Shown here in pieces: positions 1 through 7,000 of a stretch of 9,677 nt of DNA; positions within the stretch are counted from its first letter, which is position 1, and each line of letters opens with the position of its first letter. Origin of the DNA: Fimbriimonadaceae bacterium (GTDB taxonomy: Bacteria > Armatimonadota > Fimbriimonadia > Fimbriimonadales > Fimbriimonadaceae). The stretch spans positions 1 through 9,677 of the forward strand of contig JACMJO010000109.1 in the NCBI GenBank assembly GCA_014380605.1, in the 5' to 3' direction. The notes under the pieces are model-generated. The model made no database searches. It saw only the letters and a list, made by a program, of their open reading frames with translations, and had not been told where the DNA came from. The translations under genes were made by a program, and so were the position numbers.

Positions 1-2
1 TG

Positions 3-2750
3 AATGTCGAACTTGGATTGCCCATCCGAACGGAAGACGGAACCTATGCGGCTCTCGGCGCAACAATGCTAAGTCTTAAGAAGACTGCAGCCGCTTTTGA
101 AGTCGAGTGTTTAGGTGCTCGAATTGTTCGTCCCGCCCAGAACAAAAAGATCGATTTAGGGAACGTGTCTCTCTCCACCACCGGGTTGGCTGACATTAGA
201 GCAACGGTGCCAGATACCGGCAGCACCGTCTGGAAAGCCACCATTCGACAGGCAAAGGTGTCGGTCGCTATGCCCGAGATTCTGGTGGAGGACGACAAGC
301 CATGGTCGGCAACGGTCGCGGAGCTCTCGATCAATCAAGACGGCCAAGTGACATTCGCGCGGGCGGACATGGACACCGGGAAGACCGTTTCCTTGGCCAA
401 CCCCACCGGATTCGAGGTGGTGGTCAAGGCAGGCAGCTCCATCCAAATGCAAGATGGCGTTCCCGTGGGCTTTACGTTGAACTGCGAAGTCCGATTCCCT
501 GAGCAGATCACCGACGCTACCGGCAGGCGACTAGCGCTTGACGGGAACATTACGGCAGCCAACGGAGCCGGCTTCCTCATCTCCCTCAATAACCCTCCGG
601 ACATGAAAATCAAGGGCTTCCTGGTGAAGTCGACCTTCATCGGGATCGACCTGTCCGCGACGGAGGCCCTCAAGAGTTTGCCCGCGGATACGCCGGATGC
701 CGTCAAAGCCGTGGGTTTCATCGGCGGATTCATCCGGTCGGCGTCGATCACCCTGCCCGACACCCTCACCAAAACTAACGGTGACCCCATTGTCATCACC
801 GGAAAGCATCTTTTGATCGAAGGTGAGGGCCTCACCGGCACCTTGGCGGTCGACAACCTCGGCGTCGGAGGCGTAGCCGGATTCGAGGCGAAGGATGTGA
901 CGGGGTCCGTCGAACTCAAGCGAAGCAGAATCACTGCCTGCACAATCAAAGCAACGCTCAAGATCGACTTTGTGCCAGGTCCGGGATTGCAGGGCTTATC
1001 CGAACTGGAAACCAGCATCGTGATGAAGGACGACGGCTACCTGTCCGTGGACATTAAGCCCGGCGAAACCCTGAAGTTCGATGCGATCGGGTGTGAACTT
1101 GGAATCGAGAGTGGTCGGCTCATCGTCGACAACGGCGAGCCGCGCATCTTCGTCTCGGGCGACCTGACCATCAAGAACGTCGCTCCGATTCCTGGGATGC
1201 CCGCTGTCACCCAAGCCCTTCAGGGCGCAAAGTTTGCACTTGACGACATCGGCTTTGATTCGGACGGAAAGCTGTACTTGCCATCCAGCGGATCAATCAA
1301 CCTTGCCAATCCTCTGGTCCTCGACTTCAGCGTAGTCAAAATCATCGGACGTTCTATCGGCTTCGAAGCAGATTCCAATGGACTGACTGCGATCATCCTG
1401 GGCGGCGGGGTTGAGATGGGGGACGGGCTCGACCTTCCAGTCAAGGGCGGCATCACTTTTGAGGGCTTGCGGATCGGGAAGCCAGCGGCGGGCCAGAATC
1501 TGCCTGAAATCTCAGTTGGCGACATCGGCATCGAATTTGAGATCAATCAGCTCATGTCGGCTGCTGCTCGCATCCGATTCAATAACGAGGAGGTGTTGGG
1601 AAGGGCTGGAACACCGGGGGCTAAGGTTCCTGCCAACGACCCGCTCCGAAGCGCGTTTTCAGGCTATGCAAAGCTGAGTATTGCCGACTTGGGCGGCGTG
1701 GATGTATTCCTCATGATCTCCGACAAGGCCTGGTTTGTCGGAGGAGGTGTGGAGACACCACCCATTCTCATCCAGATTCCACCAGCGCCGCCATCTCCCC
1801 CCTATCCGCTATTCAACATTTACGGCTTCTTCGGAGGATTTGGGATCAACGTGGTGCCCAGGAGCCCAGGGCAAGGCCGCATTACGGACATCAGTCAGAT
1901 TAAGATTGTCATGGGCCAGAACATGGCCCAGGCCGGCATGATCCTCGGAGACCCGGTTACCGGAAACTTATGGTGGGGCGAGGGGACACTGACGGTCGCC
2001 TTCCCCTCCCTCATTCTGGACCTGACAGCAAAGCTAAGCTTTCTTGACCCGAAGGGTCCGGCCCTGGTTCAAGCCAGCTACTGGGACGAGGCCGACCGGG
2101 TCGCACGAATCTTTGCGAACCTGGACCTCTCTAAGTTGCCCGACATCACCTTCCAAGCCGGAGGCGACTTCTTTTTGGCCGTGCCAACCCGCAAGGATAG
2201 CCTCTTCTCGCTTGATGGAGAAGTTCTGCTAAAGATAAGCAGCCAAGACAACTTCCTGCGGGTCGGCTGGGAGCCAGCCGGTCAAAAGCCTATTCGCTTT
2301 AAGCTTGGCAACATGATCGACGGCGTCGATTTGGAGGTCAAAGGCGGCTTCTTCATCGATTTCAAGGAGCTGAAGGCAGGCCTGGCCTTCAAGGGAACCC
2401 TTGAAGCTGACCTTGGGCTTTCAATTGATGGTGACTTTGCGGGCCAGCTTAATATCAAAATGCCAACAGAAGCTCAGATGAGGACGGCCGAATCCAACGG
2501 GCAATCTCTTTCGACCTTCACGCTTCCCGATGCCAGTGGACGATTGGAGTTTTCCGGATCCGTCTACTTCCCCGATTTTCCCGATATCCGAGCTAGCGCC
2601 TACGCGCAGCTGGAAGGAGAGTTCACGTCGACCTCAGAGCGCATAAAACTCAAAGTCGATGGAACAGTGGAAGGGTACGTGCGGGTGTTTGGTAAGAAGA
2701 TTGAGGCCTCGGCGCGATTCGACGAAACCCTTCTCTCGGTGAAGCGATGA
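3..2750 (+). CDS. Large beta-rich protein of unknown function, 5' end outside the window
   Basis: The frame is open from the left edge and has no stop before 2750. The first start-like codon inside the window is a TTG at 18, but the frame reads through upstream of it, so the true start is probably outside; residue numbers here count from that TTG (910 residues visible). The protein is made of many short alternating hydrophobic/polar strands rich in Gly, Asp and Ile, with few predicted helices, no catalytic motif and only four Cys, all in the first 360 residues. Around 234-280 a segment pairs an 'ITLPDTL' motif with 'LLIEGEGLTGTL'. A proline-rich stretch at about 580-598 divides the protein, followed by a glycine-rich 'FFGGFGIN' segment and a strand-rich C-terminal third. 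This layout recalls large beta-rich families such as DUF6603 or AsmA/TamB-like grooves, but that is an impression and not a match. It overlaps the next gene by ATGA, implying joint translation. It is certainly coding; the function is unknown. Confidence 0.85.
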   Translation, partial: NVELGLPIRTEDGTYAALGATMLSLKKTAAAFEVECLGARIVRPAQNKKIDLGNVSLSTTGLADIRATVPDTGSTVWKATIRQAKVSVAMPEILVEDDKPWSATVAELSINQDGQVTFARADMDTGKTVSLANPTGFEVVVKAGSSIQMQDGVPVGFTLNCEVRFPEQITDATGRRLALDGNITAANGAGFLISLNNPPDMKIKGFLVKSTFIGIDLSATEALKSLPADTPDAVKAVGFIGGFIRSASITLPDTLTKTNGDPIVITGKHLLIEGEGLTGTLAVDNLGVGGVAGFEAKDVTGSVELKRSRITACTIKATLKIDFVPGPGLQGLSELETSIVMKDDGYLSVDIKPGETLKFDAIGCELGIESGRLIVDNGEPRIFVSGDLTIKNVAPIPGMPAVTQALQGAKFALDDIGFDSDGKLYLPSSGSINLANPLVLDFSVVKIIGRSIGFEADSNGLTAIILGGGVEMGDGLDLPVKGGITFEGLRIGKPAAGQNLPEISVGDIGIEFEINQLMSAAARIRFNNEEVLGRAGTPGAKVPANDPLRSAFSGYAKLSIADLGGVDVFLMISDKAWFVGGGVETPPILIQIPPAPPSPPYPLFNIYGFFGGFGINVVPRSPGQGRITDISQIKIVMGQNMAQAGMILGDPVTGNLWWGEGTLTVAFPSLILDLTAKLSFLDPKGPALVQASYWDEADRVARIFANLDLSKLPDITFQAGGDFFLAVPTRKDSLFSLDGEVLLKISSQDNFLRVGWEPAGQKPIRFKLGNMIDGVDLEVKGGFFIDFKELKAGLAFKGTLEADLGLSIDGDFAGQLNIKMPTEAQMRTAESNGQSLSTFTLPDASGRLEFSGSVYFPDFPDIRASAYAQLEGEFTSTSERIKLKVDGTVEGYVRVFGKKIEASARFDETLLSVKR

Positions 2751-5509
2751 TCGTTGCACTCCTTTCCGCGGTGGTGATGAGCGGGAACTACGTGCCCCAG
2801 GTTCCCAAGGTGAAGATGTTGGCTGCATCCGCCATGGTTGGCCAGAAACCTGAAGTTCGTCTACGATGGGTGGTTTTCTCGGGCTGGATTCCTGATGGTG
2901 GATACCGGTTGTATCGCTTGAACGGAACCCAAAAGCAACTTATCTTCCCGGCTCCGACCCGAAAAAACGTCGCAGGGCTAAAGCACCTAAACACAGGGGG
3001 GCCGAAGCAAGTCATAAAGGGAACGACCCCTGCCAAACCTGATATCTCGACGACATTCACCTTGGCGAACAAGCCACTGGGAGCATCGGCTGTGCTTATG
3101 ACCGCGGGCGGCGCACGGGCGAAGTCTTCGGCCGACCTATTCCGAACGCGAATGGAGTCCTCGGTGAATCTTCGAAAGAACCCCATCGTGGGTCAAGGCT
3201 CGCTCCCCGAAGCCCTGAATCGATTGGCACCGATTCAACAGTTCTTCGGGTCATTGAAGCCACGTCCCTCTACCGCGCCCGTGGTGACATCGGAAGAAGC
3301 CAAGGTGGTCAATGCCCGTCGCTCGATCATCATCGCTTCGCTCACCAGCGAGGATGTGGCTGACGCGGTTGGATTGGGTGCCAAGGATATGGGGGTGCAG
3401 AGTGGACAGGTGGTGTCCTACGCGCTTTTCGAAGTCGGAGCAGGCGGCAAGGATGGCACTGCGCCTGTCGCCACGATCAACAACTTTGAGGTCGGCAAGG
3501 ATCCCCTTCCGCCGACTCCTGCGAACGTTCTGGCCGCGCAGACAGATCACGGAATCTTTGAGCTCCGGTGGGATCGCGTCGCAGAGGCAGTAGAAGACGA
3601 TTTGGGTTTGGTGACCTATCACGTCCGTCGATCGGATGCGCCGGGCGCTGCCGGAAAGCCCCTGACCAACGAGCCGATCGTTATCCCGGACATTCCCACA
3701 AAGACCGGGATCGTCGAGCCGATTGCGTTCTACACCGACCGCAAGGCTCCAGTAGGCCGGATCAGCTATCAAGTGATATTGGAAGACTGCTTTGGCCGAC
3801 GTTCCGCGCCAGGCACCATCGAGGTCGCTTCCGAAGACCTGCGAACCCCCAACGCTCCGAACGTGGTTCGCGCCCGGCTGCGGGAGCACGTGAGAAAGGC
3901 CATGCCAAAGGGAATTCCCGGGCCCGTTCAAGTGTATTGGCAGGCCCAGCGACCCGCTGATGTTCGATTCAACATCTACCGGGAAGATTCGGAGCAGCCG
4001 GGCAACATAGTCAAACTCACGCCGACTCCCATTCCGGGAGAAAGGGTCACCGTGGGCAGTCCAACAGAGTTACTGGACCTGTACGAACTGGTGATGGGCG
4101 AAAGCCTAACAGAGATTGAAGATGACCGGAAGCGGGCCCTAGAGACCGCGAAGTTCGGCGCCAAGCTGCCGACTATTACCGTGCTGAGCGATTCCACCGC
4201 AGAGCCCGATCGTAAGTACCGGTATTACGTGAACTCCGTCTTGTTGGTCAATAACCGCGAGTCTAATGCGGTCCGGTCCGGGGTGGTGGACGTACCCAAG
4301 CTGACCAAGCCCGGGCCTCCGACCGGAGTGCAGTTCGCCGCTTTTAAGCCCTCCTCAAGCAGGCCCATTGCTCACCGGTCGTTTACGAAGAGTGAAAGGA
4401 ACGTCGTTCGTGAGAAGCAGGATCGGTTTGAAAAGCAGTTTAGGAAGACGATCATTGCCCCTGGAACTCTAAAGGGTGGTCAGAAAGCGCCCATCAAACT
4501 GGAAGCGATCAGCATCATTCCCGAGGATCAAGGCGGCACCGTCCAGATCGCTTGGACTATGCCTTCTGGACACCGAAATCCCCTTATCCGGGTCTATCGC
4601 GAAGTGGAAAACATGCTCGGGTCCAAGATAGAGGCAGGTCAAGCCCGAACCGCGAGCTTTACCGACTCGATTCCCCGCTCCTACAAGACCACGTATCTTT
4701 ACTCCTTTGTCACGGAGTCGCGATGGGGCATTCGTGGAACTGCCAGCCCCGTCGCTAAGTTCGTCGCGACGGCTTGCTTGGCGCCCTCCGTTCCCAACCT
4801 TATCAACGTCGGGCCGGACATCGCTGGTGGAGGCCTCCAGATTCAATGGCGCCCCAATCCCGCCGAGCAGCAGGTGAAGACTTTCCGGGTGTTCCGCAAG
4901 GGGGTCAAGCCAGTGGACGTGAAGAACGCCTCGCCATCCTTCCGCAACACCGCCATCTCCCGACTCAGGGGTCGAGTGAGCGGCCAGAAAGGAACGACGG
5001 GCGGTGGCCAGAGACCTGTGCCTCCGGCTGCCGACCCTGAGAACGACCAGGGCTATACCGAAGTTGCCACATTGGCCGCAGGTTCCGCCCAGATGCCGGT
5101 GGCCAACGGGGTTGCCACATTTAAAGACACACCACCCGATCCCAAGCTGCAGTACTACTACAAGCTGGTCGCGGTCAATGAGATTGGACTGTTCTCTGAT
5201 CGATCCGAGCCGCTAGGGTCCGGCCTACTTAGGATGTCCATCCCTGCACCTACATCCGTCACGACTTCGCTCAATTCTGGCAACGTCAACGTATCCTGGA
5301 CGGCCGTCCCAGGTGCCACCGGATACATCGTTAAGCGGGGACCAGAAACCGGTGCCACCATCCAGGTCTCTGGCGTGATCACAGGCGTCTCGTTTGTAGA
5401 CAAAACCGCGATGAGGGGAAAACGGTACCGCTACGAGGTGCTAGCTTTGGACGGATTCGGAAACATTTCACAGCCAACTGCCTCAGCGGCCGTGACCGTC
5501 ATGCCTTAA
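2747..5509 (+). CDS. Secreted multi-domain fibronectin type III-like repeat protein
   Basis: The ATG overlaps the upstream stop (ATGA), with a weak GGTGA four bases before it, so translational coupling is likely. Residues 1-12 are hydrophobic and could be a short signal peptide, though without the usual basic n-region. About six FN3-like units follow. Each has a strand ending in an aromatic-x-V/I/L-x-R pattern: YRLYR (53-57), YHVRR (291-295), FNIYR (408-412), IRVYR (614-618), FRVFR (713-717) and YIVKR (860-864). Each is followed by a Tyr-rich strand such as YRYYV or YRYEV. A 'W' strand precedes several (RW 274, SW 850). Units starting near 367, 522 and 679 are longer than a normal 90-100-residue FN3 domain because of inserts near 440-475, 538-585 and 722-770, rich in Lys/Arg/Glu or Gly. 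No catalytic motif or C-terminal anchor is seen. FN3 proteins of this kind are usually surface or matrix adhesion/scaffold proteins; a role here is inferred only. Confidence 0.85.
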   Translation: MIVALLSAVVMSGNYVPQVPKVKMLAASAMVGQKPEVRLRWVVFSGWIPDGGYRLYRLNGTQKQLIFPAPTRKNVAGLKHLNTGGPKQVIKGTTPAKPDISTTFTLANKPLGASAVLMTAGGARAKSSADLFRTRMESSVNLRKNPIVGQGSLPEALNRLAPIQQFFGSLKPRPSTAPVVTSEEAKVVNARRSIIIASLTSEDVADAVGLGAKDMGVQSGQVVSYALFEVGAGGKDGTAPVATINNFEVGKDPLPPTPANVLAAQTDHGIFELRWDRVAEAVEDDLGLVTYHVRRSDAPGAAGKPLTNEPIVIPDIPTKTGIVEPIAFYTDRKAPVGRISYQVILEDCFGRRSAPGTIEVASEDLRTPNAPNVVRARLREHVRKAMPKGIPGPVQVYWQAQRPADVRFNIYREDSEQPGNIVKLTPTPIPGERVTVGSPTELLDLYELVMGESLTEIEDDRKRALETAKFGAKLPTITVLSDSTAEPDRKYRYYVNSVLLVNNRESNAVRSGVVDVPKLTKPGPPTGVQFAAFKPSSSRPIAHRSFTKSERNVVREKQDRFEKQFRKTIIAPGTLKGGQKAPIKLEAISIIPEDQGGTVQIAWTMPSGHRNPLIRVYREVENMLGSKIEAGQARTASFTDSIPRSYKTTYLYSFVTESRWGIRGTASPVAKFVATACLAPSVPNLINVGPDIAGGGLQIQWRPNPAEQQVKTFRVFRKGVKPVDVKNASPSFRNTAISRLRGRVSGQKGTTGGGQRPVPPAADPENDQGYTEVATLAAGSAQMPVANGVATFKDTPPDPKLQYYYKLVAVNEIGLFSDRSEPLGSGLLRMSIPAPTSVTTSLNSGNVNVSWTAVPGATGYIVKRGPETGATIQVSGVITGVSFVDKTAMRGKRYRYEVLALDGFGNISQPTASAAVTVMP

Positions 5510-5563
5510 CCGACCTGCCTCTGTCCGAAAAGCTAACTGATTAAAAGCTAGAGCTCTAATCTT

Positions 5564-5577
5564 GCTTCGGGAGAAGC
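5564..5577. terminator. Short hairpin between the convergent genes, weak terminator candidate
   Basis: The arms GCTTC and GAAGC pair perfectly around GGGA, a GNRA-type tetraloop on the + strand, and two U-G wobbles could extend the stem to 7 bp. It lies 55 bases after the FN3 gene stop and 20 bases after the CHASE2 gene stop, where a shared terminator is expected. No clear U-run follows on either strand, so intrinsic termination is not well supported. Confidence 0.3.
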
Positions 5578-5596
5578 GGTTCAACCTGCTATTTAG

Positions 5597-7000
5597 TTAA
5601 CTCTGGTTGCCATCCACAACATCCTCCGGCTGGGAGCTAGGAGTGGTGTCACCATGCTTATGACTTTTGATTTTAATGGTGAGAACCGTGAAGAAAATCA
5701 GGAAGTGCACGGTGAGCAGCAGAAGCAGGTCAAGCCAGACCACTCGCCACTGAGTCGCAGCCAGATAAAACAGCGAAAGGCAAATGGTGGCGGCAGCAAC
5801 GTTCAATGCCGTTACCCCTGGTGGAACCCTTTTCGACCGACCGGAATCGTTCATCCGAATCTCGAAGAACATCACGCCCAGAGCCAAAAGCGAGAATAGG
5901 ACTAACTCTATCGTGAGAGCGCCTGCATTCGTCAACACTCGAAGCGGCGCTGAGACCAAGGTTTGGGTTGCACATGCGTGGACCAGTACCCCGGCATATT
6001 TGTGATCTCCCTTGCCAGGAACCTTGAACAGGTCTTGCTTCAACAATGGATCGGGCGCACAATCTCCGATAAGGATCAGCTTCTTAAACAAGTCCTTTTT
6101 GAGCTCATTGGAAAGGCCATTCTCAAGAATATCAAGACCGGAAATACGCTTAATGTTATCGATTCTTGTGTAATCGACCAGCGCGGATTCGAACGCGGTT
6201 TCGCGCCGACGAACGGCGAGTCGATCCGAGTAGAAGTAGGTGCTCTCTTGCGCCCTCGGCAGCAGTCCCGCCAATCGAGAGGTCATGGTGCGGACCCGCT
6301 CGCCGTCCATCCTTTGGATTTCGATGGGCACCACTGCCGTCGAGTTTTTGAAAAGTGGCAGGGCCGCGCCTAGCTTGCATCCGTCCGGCTCGTTCTCGGT
6401 AAAGAACCACAGACCGCAAGCCGCCTCCAACTGCCGCATCACCCCCAGGTAAACCGGCGGATCACCCTCTTTCTCCCGCAGCAGCATGGCCAGTAAAGTC
6501 GTGTCGGATTCCTTGGAATTAGGGTTGGGCTCATCTCCGTTGAAGGTCTGGCCGACGGCATAAGCCCCACGTTTCTCAGGGATATCCCGGATGATTTCTA
6601 GCTTGGTTATCTCCTGCCCATTTGGGAGCCTCTTCTTAACAGGAACCAACCACTCCAGCGAGAAATCGACATCCACCCCAATTCCCTTAGGACCAGCCTC
6701 CCTAATCTTGCCGATCAACTCTGACAACTCGGATCGCGAAATTCCTGAAATGCCCGGGGTTCTGGTCTGTAGGTGGGTCAGACCGTGGGTATCGATGACG
6801 CGAACGTCCTTGAGATCCGCTTTCGGTAGCATTCCTTGGACTTGCTCGGCCGTGCTCTCTTCGAGCCAGTGCGCTAATGCGGTTCCATGAAAACCGTGGG
6901 CGACGCAGCTCACGACAAGGATCAGCAAGACCTCAATTAGAAACCAGGTGTGCTCATGCCGCCACTTCTTGGCGGGCTCGGCGCTCACTTGGGGAGCCAA
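5597..7000 (-). CDS. CHASE2-domain membrane sensor protein without an output domain
   Basis: This 467-residue protein has one N-terminal membrane helix (about 19-38), a large extracytoplasmic CHASE2 domain (about 45-350) and three C-terminal helices (about 362-381, 396-416 and 420-442). CHASE2 landmarks are present in order: 'VRVIDTHG' (66-73), 'SRSELSELIGKIREAGPKGIGVDVDF' region (88-113), 'LVDYTRID' (274-281), 'KLILIGDCAPD' (307-317) and 'GVLVHACATQ' (337-346). CHASE2 normally feeds a cytoplasmic histidine kinase, Ser/Thr kinase, nucleotide cyclase or GGDEF domain. Here only about 25 polar residues follow the last helix, so any output must be supplied by another protein. The start is TTG, chosen because GGAGGG lies 5 bases before it; it overlaps the end of the caspase-like gene by 16 bases. 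A GTG four codons later would give a GTGA overlap but is too far from that ribosome-binding site. The family call is firm; the ligand is unknown. Confidence 0.9.
   Translation of the reverse strand: MAPQVSAEPAKKWRHEHTWFLIEVLLILVVSCVAHGFHGTALAHWLEESTAEQVQGMLPKADLKDVRVIDTHGLTHLQTRTPGISGISRSELSELIGKIREAGPKGIGVDVDFSLEWLVPVKKRLPNGQEITKLEIIRDIPEKRGAYAVGQTFNGDEPNPNSKESDTTLLAMLLREKEGDPPVYLGVMRQLEAACGLWFFTENEPDGCKLGAALPLFKNSTAVVPIEIQRMDGERVRTMTSRLAGLLPRAQESTYFYSDRLAVRRRETAFESALVDYTRIDNIKRISGLDILENGLSNELKKDLFKKLILIGDCAPDPLLKQDLFKVPGKGDHKYAGVLVHACATQTLVSAPLRVLTNAGALTIELVLFSLLALGVMFFEIRMNDSGRSKRVPPGVTALNVAAATICLSLFYLAATQWRVVWLDLLLLLTVHFLIFFTVLTIKIKSHKHGDTTPSSQPEDVVDGNQS

Noticed and set aside
335..1018. 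A 227-codon open frame on the - strand
   Set aside because: It lies fully antisense to the well-supported beta-rich gene, has low-complexity Ser/Pro/Thr content and no ribosome-binding site or domain pattern.
3251..3931. A 226-codon open frame on the - strand
   Set aside because: It is antisense to the FN3 gene, with Arg/Gly/His-rich composition typical of a shadow frame in GC-rich DNA.
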